Source: Paracoccus sp. S1E-3 (GTDB lineage Bacteria > Pseudomonadota > Alphaproteobacteria > Rhodobacterales > Rhodobacteraceae). From it: a stretch of 64,000 nt of DNA. Positions 16,883-25,771 of this stretch are shown here, one piece after another. The notes under the pieces were generated by a model. It was not told where the DNA came from. It saw only the letters and a program-made list of their open reading frames with translations, and ran no database searches. Every line of letters begins with the position of its first letter. Positions within the stretch are counted from its first letter, which is position 1. Position numbers and translations under genes: made by a program. The stretch lies in contig NZ_JACEMU010000004.1 of the NCBI RefSeq assembly GCF_013868135.1, positions 1,798,001 through 1,862,000 on the forward strand. Reading direction: 5' to 3'.

Positions 16883-17298
16883 TCGATCCTCCTGCGCTGG
16901 CGATACCCCATCACCTGTCCGATCAGCAGCCACGAGGCGGCAACCACGAATGGCAGGATCAGCAACTGCGCCAGCAGCGCACCCGCGCCCTGCGCCATGA
17001 CCAGCCGCAACGCCAGCGCATTGCCGACATAGATCAGCACATAGGCCCCGATATAGGCCGGCAGCCGCGACCAGCCGCGCACCGCGAAGACGATCCGCGC
17101 ATGCATCTGGAAGTTCCACAGCGCGCCCAGCACGAATTGCAGCACCAGCGCCAGCTGCGGTGGCGCCCCGCCCAGCACCGCCAGCGCGTAGATCCCATAG
17201 CCGACCACCGTATTGATCACACCCACAGCGAGAAACCGCAAAAGCGTTCTGCCGTTGTCACGCGCGGGCGGTGCGGTCCGGCGGAGCGCTGGCATCAT
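16879..17298 (-). CDS. GtrA-family membrane protein, probable lipid-linked sugar flippase
   Basis: 139-residue protein of the GtrA/DPMS family with four membrane segments. The diagnostic first helix is LLRFLAVGVINTVVGYGIYAL, given here as RFLAVGVINTVVGYG, and the second loop carries FVLGALWNFQMHARIVF. GtrA proteins are thought to move undecaprenyl-phosphate-linked sugars across the inner membrane. Two adjacent ATGs (17298, 17295) follow an AAAGGAAG site. The open frame continues upstream to 17586 with no family sequence, so it is not used. This is the first gene of the leftward CDP-sugar operon. Its promoter should lie in the AT-richer stretch to the right. Confidence 0.88.
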   Translation of the reverse strand: MMPALRRTAPPARDNGRTLLRFLAVGVINTVVGYGIYALAVLGGAPPQLALVLQFVLGALWNFQMHARIVFAVRGWSRLPAYIGAYVLIYVGNALALRLVMAQGAGALLAQLLILPFVVAASWLLIGQVMGYRQRRRIE

Positions 17299-17836
17299 CT
17301 TCCTTTCTGCGCCAGACCGCCCTGTCGTCCATCGCCGCCGCCCCGACCGGGCCATGCAGCGGCCGCTCGGGCTGAGCGCCCGAGCCAGAAGTCCGGGGCC
17401 GTGCGGCACACGATGATGGGCAAGAAAGCTGGTCGCAGCATCTGCGATCCGGGACGGGAAGTCACAACAAGCACCGGACGTTAAAATAAAACCACGCCTT
17501 TCAGCTTGCCGTAGGGAGCGTTGATTCTCAAGCAAAAGCTCACTGATGAGAGATGGTGAAATTGCGGCGCAGCCTTTCATCGTCAAGAATTTTGGCTGGC
17601 AGGAAGTCCCTGATATGATGGAAGAAAGAAAAAACGCGTTGCTGAGCGCGATGCATTTTGGCGGTTCGCAAGGATTTTTATCGCAGCCGCATCAGCGCGC
17701 CCGGAATGACGTTTGACAAAAAAAACGAATGCAGGCGCGTTACAAAAAACACGTATAAGTTGCACGTTATTATTAAAACAACGGCCGAAAAGCCGGCCCC
17801 AGATACAACCCAAAGCTGAAATACCGCGACTAACGG
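17299..17836. other. Intergenic region with AT-rich core
   Basis: 538 bp between the PAAR gene and gtrA, both leftward. No convincing ORF is present. Bases from about 17560 to 17830 are clearly poorer in G and C than the rest of the window, with runs such as TTTGACAAAAAAAACG and TTATTATTAAAACAACGG. The promoter of the gtr-type operon is expected here on the minus strand, but no pair of -10 and -35 boxes stands out. A short stem (CGGC, loop, GCCG near 17781-17794) followed on the minus strand by GTTGTTTTAATAA could be a weak terminator for the VgrG-PAAR transcript. Confidence 0.5.
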
Positions 17837-18091
17837 CTATTTCAGAATGGCACTGCCCTGACAGTCGGCGATGATACCGCCGCAACTGGTTTTCGATCCG
17901 AAATAGGCGACCGGCTTGCCGTCGCACAGCGCCCCCGGCTCGCCCTCCAGGATGATGCCACCGCAGGCGCATTTATCGCCGACACGCGCGACGGCGCGGC
18001 CGTCCACCGTGCCGCTGCCGCCCTCGATGATGACATTGGTGCCGTGCCGGGGGCACAGGTGCTTGTCGCCGACACGCGCGATGGTGCGCAT
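17837..18091 (-). CDS. PAAR-domain tip protein, Cys-rich
   Basis: 84-residue PAAR protein. It opens MRTIARVGDKHLCPRHG and has the typical short repeats around GTNVIIEGGSGTVDGRAVARVGDKCACGG and PVAYFGSKTSCGGII, abbreviated here to key residues: paired Val-Gly-Asp and Cys-Gly-Gly motifs. PAAR proteins fold as a sharp cone on the VgrG spike of type VI secretion systems and usually bind a metal. Five or more Cys are present, more than in minimal PAAR proteins. No C-terminal toxin extension exists. The ATG shares one base with the vgrG stop (TGATG). No adaptor or effector gene follows. Confidence 0.85.
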   Translation of the reverse strand: MRTIARVGDKHLCPRHGTNVIIEGGSGTVDGRAVARVGDKCACGGIILEGEPGALCDGKPVAYFGSKTSCGGIIADCQGSAILK

Positions 18092-20145
18092 CAGGTCTTT
18101 TCCTCGTCGAAGCTGGCGCATTCCTCGCAGAGCGGCAGACCTTCGCGCGCGGCCATCTGCAACGTCGGCACCTGCGCCCCGCCGCTGCCGCCCATGATGA
18201 CATTGCCCTTCAGCCAGATCGTCGGCGCCTCGAGGATGATGCCCGTGGAATCGATGGTGATCTTGCCACCCGGACCCTTCACCTGCATCTTCTGGAAGGC
18301 CATCAGGGTATGGACCTTGGTGTTGTTGGTGATCGATTCGCCGACATCCAGCGTATAGCGGCCGAAGACCTCGCCTTCGAAATTGCGCCCGGCCTCATAG
18401 AGGTGGTCGGCATAGATCGACTGCTTGTGGCTGTTGCCGACGCGGTGGATGTGATCCTTGCCGTAGTTTTCCTGCTGATTGCGCCCGACATTATAGACCA
18501 TGTCATTGCCGATGCTTTCGGTGTGGTTGTTGCCCACGCTGATGGTCTTGTCGTGCCCGATCGATTCCGACTGGTCATTGCCCACCGATTTGCTGCGGTC
18601 ATGGCCGATCGAATGGCTTTCGTCGTTCTCGATGATGGTGTTGTGGTCCTTCTGGGCGTGCATGAAGACCTCCTCACGCCCGGCCTGATCCTCGAACCGG
18701 AATTCGTTATAGCCGCTGCCCTGATGGGTGTCGGACTTGAAGGTGCTGACGGTCTTGTTGCCCGGCAGGTCGTAGGGCACGCTGTTCTTGCCGTTATAGA
18801 CGCAGCCCGAAACCAGCGGCTTGTCGGGATCGCCCTCCAGGAACTCGACCACCACCTCCATGCCGATGCGGGGAATGACCATGCCGCCCCAGCCATTGCC
18901 GGCCCAGTTCTGGCTGACCCGGCAGCGCATCGAATAGGCATTAGCCAGATCCCAGTGAAAGCGCACGAGGATACGGCCATATTCGTCGCAGTCGATCTCG
19001 CCCTCGCCCACGACTTCCGCCGTCTGCGGCCCCTGCACGGTGGGGATGCGCGTCCGGCGCGGCGGGAACATCGGCGCGGTGTCGGGCATCAGCACATAGC
19101 GGCCGGTGAAGGCATAGCCATCGCTGCCCTCGCCGCCCGACCCGTAAGCTTCGCTGACAAAGTGATGCGTGGCCGACAGGCACAGATACCCCTCGCCGGT
19201 GCCGGGGATCCTGTCGCCCGACAGCACCAGCCGCATCCCCGCCCCCAGACTGACGCAATCGCCGGTCGCGCGGTTGCGTCGGTCGGCGCCGCGTTCCTGC
19301 GCGGTGCGCAGGTCGGAAACGATCCGGCCAATTCCCTGATCGAGATAATCGCCCGGATAATCGAAGCTTTCAATCTGGCCCTCGGCATAATCGGCATCGC
19401 CCAGCGATTCCGTTTCCATCGCCTGATCGGGTTTCTTGAAGTTATAGTCGGTCTGGCGAATGGCACCGGTGGTCAGATTACGCTCGGGCGCCCATTCCCA
19501 GAAATGTTCCTGTTCATATTGGTGATGACCGTCATAGCGCTTGAAGGGCCGGGCGCCGATCTCGTCATGGGCCAGAACGTCATCGGTCAGCACCAGCGTA
19601 TGGTTGCCGGGCGCATGGCGGAAATGAAAGCTGATACCGTGGCGCTCCATTTGACGCCGGGCGAATTCCAGATCGGATTCGCGATATTGCACGGTGTATT
19701 CCAGTTTCGGATAGCTCTGGCTCAGCTTGATTTCCAACGCCGGCTCGCCCAGTCCGCTATAATCGGACAGCAATTCCTGAAGAATTTCGATCACGGTCTT
19801 GTCGTGGAAAATCCGCTGGTTGCGGCGCTTGCCGGCCAGCCAGAACCATGGGCGCAACGTCAGATCATAGCGCTGCCCGTTTTCCCCCACCCCGGCCCAG
19901 CGGGCGCTGGTGACAATGCCGTCAAAGGCGCGCATTTCCGAATGCGCTTCGATCTCGACGGTCGCGTGGGTGCCGACAAGCGCGTCGAAATCCAGATCGT
20001 CGCGCGTCGACAGCGCCTCGACCCGGTATTCGAAAAGATCATTCAGATGATCCGTGCCGTCGAAACGCAGCAGGGCCAGCACGTCAGCGCCAAGCGCGGT
20101 GGTCAGACGGCCGAGACGCTCGACCTGCTTGAAGGGGGCATTCAT
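18091..20145 (-). CDS. vgrG: Type VI secretion spike protein VgrG
   Basis: 684-residue VgrG. The N-terminal gp27-like part covers about 1-370 (LFEYRVEALSTRDDLD, RYDLTLRPWFWLAGKRRNQRIF, LEYTVQYRESDLEFARRQMERHGISFHF shortened here to YRESDLEFARRQMERHGI). The gp5-like OB fold follows with DEYGRILVRFHWD and WAGNGWGGMVIPRIGMEVVVEF. Residues about 500-600 are short beta-helix repeats of the pattern xSIGxDxxxSVGN. The C-terminal tail ends with a CEEC motif. No enzymatic extension is evident. A GGAAG site precedes the start. It is translationally coupled to the PAAR gene, and no other T6SS gene lies in the window, so this is an orphan spike module that would use sheath genes elsewhere. Confidence 0.95.
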   Translation of the reverse strand: MNAPFKQVERLGRLTTALGADVLALLRFDGTDHLNDLFEYRVEALSTRDDLDFDALVGTHATVEIEAHSEMRAFDGIVTSARWAGVGENGQRYDLTLRPWFWLAGKRRNQRIFHDKTVIEILQELLSDYSGLGEPALEIKLSQSYPKLEYTVQYRESDLEFARRQMERHGISFHFRHAPGNHTLVLTDDVLAHDEIGARPFKRYDGHHQYEQEHFWEWAPERNLTTGAIRQTDYNFKKPDQAMETESLGDADYAEGQIESFDYPGDYLDQGIGRIVSDLRTAQERGADRRNRATGDCVSLGAGMRLVLSGDRIPGTGEGYLCLSATHHFVSEAYGSGGEGSDGYAFTGRYVLMPDTAPMFPPRRTRIPTVQGPQTAEVVGEGEIDCDEYGRILVRFHWDLANAYSMRCRVSQNWAGNGWGGMVIPRIGMEVVVEFLEGDPDKPLVSGCVYNGKNSVPYDLPGNKTVSTFKSDTHQGSGYNEFRFEDQAGREEVFMHAQKDHNTIIENDESHSIGHDRSKSVGNDQSESIGHDKTISVGNNHTESIGNDMVYNVGRNQQENYGKDHIHRVGNSHKQSIYADHLYEAGRNFEGEVFGRYTLDVGESITNNTKVHTLMAFQKMQVKGPGGKITIDSTGIILEAPTIWLKGNVIMGGSGGAQVPTLQMAAREGLPLCEECASFDEEKT

Positions 20146-20450
20146 ACCAGACTTCCCACAATCATTAATGAACCCGGTGATAATGCCGGCAATCTATCCG
20201 CATCACCCCGTCGTTACCAGAGCAACCTGACGGCCGGCGTTTTGCAAGTGTTTAAAATCCGGCAGGGGAATAATCGACCCCGGTCAGGGGGAATGGTGCA
20301 ATTGCCGCGCCGGCGATCAATCCCGGCGCGCCCTGTGCCCCCCGCACCGCATCCTTGCTTGACGGACCAGACGGGGTCGTATTCACTCCGCCTTGCGCCG
20401 GTCCGCGCGTGGGCAATGAACCTGCGCCGCCGGCCCATAGGGAGGATATG
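20146..20450. other. Divergent intergenic region, vgrG / tctC
   Basis: 305 bp between divergent vgrG and tctC. No gene is supported. On the minus strand a possible vgrG promoter reads TTGCCG (20187-20192) and ATTAAT (20164-20169) with a 17-base spacer, a weak match. On the plus strand the tctC ribosome site GGAGGA lies at 20441-20446. The remainder is GC-rich with no clear operator. Confidence 0.4.
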
Positions 20451-21401
20451 ATGTTTCTGAAGACGTTCCTGACCGTCGGGGTGGTCACCGCCAGCATCGC
20501 CACGATGGCGGCGGCCGATGTTTCGGTGATGCTGCCCGCCAATCCCGGCGGCGGCTGGGACGGCACCGGCCGTCAGGCCTTTGCCGCCATGAACGAGGCG
20601 GGGATCTATACCGAAGGCGTGAACTTCACCAATACCGGCGGCGCCGGCGGCACCATCGGTCTGGCCGCGTTCCAGAACTCCGAAAAGGGCAAGCCGGATG
20701 CGCTGGCGGTGTTTGGGGCGATCACGGTCGGCTCGATCATGCTGAACAAATCGCCCATCGACCTGTCGACCTATACGCCCATCGCGCGGCTGACGGCCGA
20801 GCATCTGGTCATCGCGGTCGATGCGAAGTCGGACATCCAGACGCTGCAGCAGCTGGTCGACCTGATGAAGGCCGATCCGGGCGCGGTGCCGGTGGGTGGC
20901 GGCTCGGCCGGGGGGGTGGACCATATCGCGCTGGCGCTGCTGGCGCAGGCGGCGGGCATCCCGGTGGCGGATGTGAACTATATCCCGCAGGCCTCGGGCG
21001 CCGAAACCGTGACCGGCATCGTCAACGGCACGCTGAAGGCGGGGATTTCCGGCATCTCGGAATTCCAGCAGTTCCAGGACCAGGGCCGCATCCGCATCCT
21101 TGGCGTGACTGCGGCCGAGCGTCGTCCGGGTCTGGACGTTCCGACCTTCAAGGAGGCCGGCTTCGATGTCGAAATCGCCAACTGGCGCGGCATCCTCGGC
21201 GCCCCCGGCATGCCCGAGGAAAACGCCAAGGAGTGGATCGCCCGCTTCGACCAGCTGAACGAATCGGAACAGTGGAAGAAGGTTCTGGAAACCCAGGGCT
21301 GGGACGCCTTCTATCTGTCCGGCCCGGCCTTCGGCGAGTTCATCGCGGAAGAAAACGCCCGCATCGGTGCGGTGCTGAAGGATGCCGGCCTGATCCAGTA
21401 G
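20451..21401 (+). CDS. tctC: Tripartite tricarboxylate transporter substrate-binding protein
   Basis: 316-residue periplasmic binding protein of the TctC/Bug family, which captures carboxylates for the TctAB permease. A signal peptide (MFLKTFLTVGVVTASIATMAAA) precedes the mature chain. The family patterns are VMLPANPGGGWDGTGR, NTGGAGGTIGL, SAGGVDHIALALLA and NYIPQASGAETVTGIVNG. Two ATGs are adjacent, and 20451 is five bases after GGAGG and is preferred over 20448. The longer frame from 20355 has no signal peptide. It is the first gene of tctCBA. The substrate cannot be told from sequence. Confidence 0.93.
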   Translation: MFLKTFLTVGVVTASIATMAAADVSVMLPANPGGGWDGTGRQAFAAMNEAGIYTEGVNFTNTGGAGGTIGLAAFQNSEKGKPDALAVFGAITVGSIMLNKSPIDLSTYTPIARLTAEHLVIAVDAKSDIQTLQQLVDLMKADPGAVPVGGGSAGGVDHIALALLAQAAGIPVADVNYIPQASGAETVTGIVNGTLKAGISGISEFQQFQDQGRIRILGVTAAERRPGLDVPTFKEAGFDVEIANWRGILGAPGMPEENAKEWIARFDQLNESEQWKKVLETQGWDAFYLSGPAFGEFIAEENARIGAVLKDAGLIQ

Positions 21402-21481
21402 GCACCGGCCGCCCATATCAACGGCTGAAGGCGTCCCCCCGTGGACGCCTTCAGCGTCACCGGCCAAGCCAGGAGCCTGCC

Positions 21482-21967
21482 ATGACGCCGACAACCGGGC
21501 CACGCCCCTACTGGCTGGCCGCCATCGTGATCGGGATCGGCCTGATCTGGATCTGGGGCGCCTCGTCGCTGCCGCCCGCCAGCCGCTATGCCGGGATCGG
21601 GCCGCGCGCCTTTCCGACCTTCATCGGCGGGGCGCTGGTGCTGCTGGGGATCATCCTGGCCCTGCAGATTTCGCGCGGGATGAGCTTCGAGGCCCAGGAG
21701 GCCGAGAATGCCGATGCCCATGCCCCGGTCAATTACGCCGCCCTGCTGATGGTGCTGGCGGCGGCCTCGCTGCCGATCCTGACGCTGCGGACCTTCGGGC
21801 TGCCGCTGACGGCGATGCTGATCTTTGCGCTGGTGGCCCGCGCCTTCGGATCGCGCCAGCTGGTGAAGGATCTGGTGACCGGGCTGATCCTCGGCAGCCT
21901 GGCCTGGCTGCTGTTCGACCGGCTGGGGCTTCAACTGGGGCAGTATCTGCCGATCGCGGGGTTCTGA
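21482..21967 (+). CDS. tctB: Tripartite tricarboxylate transporter small subunit
   Basis: 161-residue membrane protein with four hydrophobic segments at about 11-31, 45-65, 84-104 and 125-150, the layout of TctB. The RYAGIGPRAFPTFIGGALVLLG stretch, shortened to GIGPRAFP, is the usual family landmark between the first two helices. AGGAG lies upstream of the ATG. It sits between tctC and tctA and ends three bases before tctA. TctB is poorly conserved, so the call depends on topology and position as much as on sequence. Confidence 0.9.
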   Translation: MTPTTGPRPYWLAAIVIGIGLIWIWGASSLPPASRYAGIGPRAFPTFIGGALVLLGIILALQISRGMSFEAQEAENADAHAPVNYAALLMVLAAASLPILTLRTFGLPLTAMLIFALVARAFGSRQLVKDLVTGLILGSLAWLLFDRLGLQLGQYLPIAGF

Positions 21968-21970
21968 GCG

Positions 21971-23455
21971 ATGGAAAGCCTTGAATATCTGATGCATGGC
22001 TTCGCGGTCGCGCTGCAACCGATGAACCTGCTCTGGGCCTTCATCGGTTCCGCGCTTGGCACCGCCATTGGCGTCCTGCCGGGCATCGGCCCGGCGCTGA
22101 CCATTGCGCTGCTGCTGCCGGTCACGGTGTCGATCGGGCCGACCTCGGCCTTCATCATGTTTGCCGGGGTGTTCTACGGCGCCATGTATGGCGGCTCGAC
22201 CACCTCGATCCTCATCAACACGCCGGGCGAGGCGGGTTCGATGATGACCGCGCTGGAAGGCAACCGTATGGCCCGCCGGGGCCGGGGTGCAGCGGCGCTG
22301 GCGACGGCGGCCATCGGCTCCTTCGTCGCGGGCACGCTGGCCACCTTCGCGCTGACCTTCGTCGCGCCCTTCGTGGCGGAGCTGGCCTTCGTCTTCAAAC
22401 CCGCCGATTATTTCGCGCTGATCGTGCTGGCCTTCTGTTCAGTGGCGGTGGTGATGGGCAATTCGCGCACCCGCGGACTGATCTCGTTGTTTCTCGGCCT
22501 CGCCATGGGGGTGATCGGCATCGACAAGCTGACCGGCCAGCCGCGGCTGACCTTCGGTCAGGCGGAATTGCTGGACGGGATCGAATTGACGGTCGTGCTG
22601 GTGTCGCTTTTCGCCATCGGCGAGATTCTGTTCGTCGTCTCGCGCTATGACCCCGGAAAGGAACAGCCGCTGTCCGTCTCGGGCAAGTGGATGACGAAGC
22701 AGGACTTCGCCCGCAGCTGGAAACCGTGGCTGCGCGGCACCGCCATCGGCTTTCCCATGGGCACGCTGCCCGGTGGCGGGTCCGAGATCCCGACCATGCT
22801 CAGCTATACGCTGGAACGGAAGCTGTCGAAACACCCCGAGGAATTCGGCCATGGCGCCATCGAAGGCGTGGCCGGCCCCGAGGCCGCGAACAATGCCGCC
22901 GCCGCCGGCGTGCTGGTGCCGCTGCTGACACTGGGCCTGCCGACCTCGGCCACGGCGGCGGTGCTGCTGGCGGCGTTCCAGAATTACGGGCTGCAGCCGG
23001 GACCGAACCTGTTCACCTCGAACGCCGATCTGGTCTGGGGGCTGATCGCCAGCCTGTATATCGGCAACATCATGCTGCTGGTGCTGAACCTGCCGCTGAT
23101 CGGCATGTGGGTGAAGCTGCTGTCGGTGCCGAAGCCGCAGCTTTACGCCGGGATCCTGATCTTCGCGCTGATCGGCATCTGGGGCGTGTCAGGGTCGGAG
23201 TTCGACCTGATCGTCATGGTGATCGTGGGCGTCGCGGGCTATGTGATGCGGGTCTATGATTTCCCCATCGCGCCAGTGCTGATCGGGATGATTCTGGGGC
23301 CGATGGCGGAATTCCAGTTACGCACGGCGCTGACCGCCGCGCAGGGCAACCCCGCCACCCTGGTCGAGACGCCGATCTCGATCACCTTCCTGACCATCGC
23401 CGCGTTGATCTTCATCGTGCCGATGCTGGTCAAGCGTCTGCGCCAACGCGCCTGA
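21971..23455 (+). CDS. tctA: Tripartite tricarboxylate transporter large permease subunit
   Basis: 494-residue TctA with about eleven to twelve membrane helices. The N-terminal signature is [21 protein letters not shown], represented by [17 protein letters not shown], followed by [19 protein letters not shown]. The internally related second half carries [16 protein letters not shown] and [27 protein letters not shown], of which [11 protein letters not shown] is the most diagnostic. Length is standard. With tctC and tctB it makes a complete secondary transporter. No TctDE two-component genes lie beside it. It converges on the glycosyltransferase gene at 23504. Confidence 0.95.
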   Translation: MESLEYLMHGFAVALQPMNLLWAFIGSALGTAIGVLPGIGPALTIALLLPVTVSIGPTSAFIMFAGVFYGAMYGGSTTSILINTPGEAGSMMTALEGNRMARRGRGAAALATAAIGSFVAGTLATFALTFVAPFVAELAFVFKPADYFALIVLAFCSVAVVMGNSRTRGLISLFLGLAMGVIGIDKLTGQPRLTFGQAELLDGIELTVVLVSLFAIGEILFVVSRYDPGKEQPLSVSGKWMTKQDFARSWKPWLRGTAIGFPMGTLPGGGSEIPTMLSYTLERKLSKHPEEFGHGAIEGVAGPEAANNAAAAGVLVPLLTLGLPTSATAAVLLAAFQNYGLQPGPNLFTSNADLVWGLIASLYIGNIMLLVLNLPLIGMWVKLLSVPKPQLYAGILIFALIGIWGVSGSEFDLIVMVIVGVAGYVMRVYDFPIAPVLIGMILGPMAEFQLRTALTAAQGNPATLVETPISITFLTIAALIFIVPMLVKRLRQRA

Positions 23456-23503
23456 GGCTGGCGGTCGCATCTGCCGGGCGTCTTGCGGGGCGGCCGGCTT
23501 ATT

Positions 23504-24553
23504 CTATTGCGTGGTCCGATCGGCGTCCGCGACATTCCCGAACATGTACAGCAGCATCCGCTGCAACTCGGGCGGTAGCACCGCGCTGTCATAGGCATGC
23601 AGCAGCTGCCCATAAAGATCATAAGCCGCCTGCGCCTTGACCAGCTCCGCGAAGCGTTCGCGATGCCAGCGCAGCGCCGCGGCATGCAGATCAGCCACTC
23701 CCGGCAGCGCCTTCAGCGCGGCGATCTGGTTGTGCAGCCGGGGCGCCATCCGCAGGGCGGCGGTATTCTCGACGCTGTTGAAATTGCGGTCGACCCAATA
23801 GCCAAGATCGATCCGCTTGTCGCTGCGATTGGGCAGACCGCGTTCGGTTTTCACCATGAACCCCTGCACCGAGCGCAGCGAATAATGATGCATCTCGGCC
23901 AGCTGTCGCTGGTCGCGCAGCCCGACCAGCGACAGCCGCTTGTCATTGTCTCCCATGATCGGCGGCAGGGGCCGTCCCGAACCGTCGGTCCAGGCCGGGC
24001 GGCTGTCCTTGCGATGACGGGGCCGATGAACACCGATGCGGGCGAAGGCGGCCGGGCGGAACAGCGACTTGAAAAAGGTGGCGGCGATCGGGTGGGACAT
24101 CTCGGCCGGGGCCGAGCGGGTGAACTGTTCGACCACCGGGCGATCGTCGATGGCGATGACGCCATTGGCGCCGAACAGCCGCCAGGACAGCGCCACCGCA
24201 TCGGTCTTGTCCGGCAACGCCGCGATCAGGTCGTCCAGCCGCCCGTCGCCGGTATGGACCACCGGAAACTCGTCCAGATCCGAGACCAGCATCCAGTCGG
24301 CAGCCTTGCGCAGCGGGTGCTTCCAGGCGGCGTTCAGCGCACTCCACTGGATCGAGCGGTCGGGCTGTGGCTGGTTGGTCTGGTGAACCAGCACCCCATG
24401 CCCCGCGAGACAGTCCAGAAGCTGGTCGGTTCCGTCATCGCAATCGTTTGAATAAACAAGGAAATCCGTCACTCCGACGATCTGGTGCCAGGCGATCCAT
24501 TCCAGCAGATAGGGACCCTCGTTGCGGACGGTCGATGCCGACAGAATCCTCAT
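23504..24553 (-). CDS. Glycosyltransferase family 2-like protein (Glyco_tranf_2_4 type)
   Basis: 349-residue cytosolic protein. The N-terminal domain (STVRNEGPYLLEWIAWHQIVG, in part RNEGPYLLEWIAWHQ; VYSNDCDDGTDQLL; VSDLDEFPVV with a DxD-like metal site) matches the PF13704 type often called GT92-like. The C-terminal 150 residues are helical and basic with no clear domain. No signal or membrane segment is present. It is the last of five leftward genes that build or decorate a surface glycan and lies 12 bases after ugd. Donor and acceptor are unknown. The same N-terminal layout recurs in the fusion protein at 25772. Confidence 0.82.
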   Translation of the reverse strand: MRILSASTVRNEGPYLLEWIAWHQIVGVTDFLVYSNDCDDGTDQLLDCLAGHGVLVHQTNQPQPDRSIQWSALNAAWKHPLRKAADWMLVSDLDEFPVVHTGDGRLDDLIAALPDKTDAVALSWRLFGANGVIAIDDRPVVEQFTRSAPAEMSHPIAATFFKSLFRPAAFARIGVHRPRHRKDSRPAWTDGSGRPLPPIMGDNDKRLSLVGLRDQRQLAEMHHYSLRSVQGFMVKTERGLPNRSDKRIDLGYWVDRNFNSVENTAALRMAPRLHNQIAALKALPGVADLHAAALRWHRERFAELVKAQAAYDLYGQLLHAYDSAVLPPELQRMLLYMFGNVADADRTTQ

Positions 24554-24565
24554 TGCGTCCGGGCC

Positions 24566-25735
24566 TTAATCGATGCCGAACAGGTCGCGGGTATACACCT
24601 TGTCGGCCACATCGCTGAGATCGGTCGAGATGCGGTTGGCCAGGATCACGTCGCTTTCGCCCTTGAAGGCATTCAGGTCGCGCACCACCCGGCTGTTGAA
24701 GAACAGATCATCCTTCAGAACCGGCTCGTAGACGATGACCTCGATCCCCTTGGCCTTGATCCGCTTCATGATCCCCTGAATCGAGCTGTCGCGGAAATTG
24801 TCCGACCCCGCCTTCATCACCAGCCGGTAGACGCCGACGACCTTCGGGCGTCGCGCGACGATCTGGTCGGCGACGAAATCCTTGCGGGTCCGGTTCGATT
24901 CCACGATGGCCGAGATCAGATTCTGCGGCACCGCATCGTAATTGGCCAGCAACTGCTTGGTGTCCTTGGGCAGGCAATAGCCGCCATAGCCGAAGCTGGG
25001 ATTGTTGTAGAAATCGCCGATGCGCGGGTCCAGACAGACGCCGTCGATGATCTCGCGCGTGTTCAGATCATGGGCGATGGAATAGCTGTCCAGTTCGTTG
25101 AAATAGGCGACACGCAGCGCCAGGAACGTGTTGGAAAACAGCTTGATCGCCTCGGCCTCGACCGGGCCGCAGAACAGCACCGGCATGTCCTTGCGGATGG
25201 CGCCCTGGGCCAGCAGGGCAGCGAATGTCTGTGCCCGCTCGGACTTCTCGCCCACCACGATCCGCGAGGGATAGAGGTTGTCGAACAGCGCCTTGCCCTC
25301 GCGCAGAAACTCGGGCGAGAAGATCACGTTCTCCCAGTCCATCTCGGCGCGGATGCGGTTCACGAAGCCCACCGGGATGGTCGATTTGATGATCGCCACC
25401 GCCTGGGGGTTGATGCGCTTGATTTCGGCCAGCACGGCTTCGACGGACGAGGTGTCGAAGCGATTGGTCTTGGCATCGTAATTCGTCGGCGTCGAGACAA
25501 TGACGAACTCCGCATGGCGGAACGCTTCTTCGGGATCCAGCGTGGCGGTCAGGTCCAGCTTGTGATTGCCCAGGAATTCCGAGATCTCGCTGTCCTCGAT
25601 GGGCGAGACGCGGTTGTTGATCATCTCCACCCGATCAGGCGCGATATCCAGTGCCATGACCGGATTGTTCTGGGCCAGAAGGACAGCATTGGACAGGCCG
25701 ACATAGCCCAGCCCGGCAACCGCAATATTCGTCAT
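24566..25735 (-). CDS. ugd: UDP-glucose 6-dehydrogenase
   Basis: 389-residue NAD-dependent enzyme that oxidises UDP-glucose to UDP-glucuronate. The N-terminal Rossmann motif is [19 protein letters not shown] (GxGYVG). Middle blocks are [17 protein letters not shown] and [24 protein letters not shown] (in part SPEFLREG). The catalytic Cys lies in [15 protein letters not shown]. It resembles the shorter Ugd type of E. coli. The start at 25735 follows AAGGGTTTT. UDP-glucuronate would feed acidic polysaccharide synthesis by the neighbouring glycosyltransferases. Confidence 0.95.
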   Translation of the reverse strand: MTNIAVAGLGYVGLSNAVLLAQNNPVMALDIAPDRVEMINNRVSPIEDSEISEFLGNHKLDLTATLDPEEAFRHAEFVIVSTPTNYDAKTNRFDTSSVEAVLAEIKRINPQAVAIIKSTIPVGFVNRIRAEMDWENVIFSPEFLREGKALFDNLYPSRIVVGEKSERAQTFAALLAQGAIRKDMPVLFCGPVEAEAIKLFSNTFLALRVAYFNELDSYSIAHDLNTREIIDGVCLDPRIGDFYNNPSFGYGGYCLPKDTKQLLANYDAVPQNLISAIVESNRTRKDFVADQIVARRPKVVGVYRLVMKAGSDNFRDSSIQGIMKRIKAKGIEVIVYEPVLKDDLFFNSRVVRDLNAFKGESDVILANRISTDLSDVADKVYTRDLFGID

Positions 25736-25771
25736 CTTTAAAACCCTTTCAGGCACATGAGTCGGCGCAGT

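Noticed and set aside
18310..20451. 713-codon plus-strand ORF opposite vgrG
   Set aside because: It is the antisense of vgrG, with no ribosome site or recognised domain. VgrG motifs on the other strand are unmistakable.
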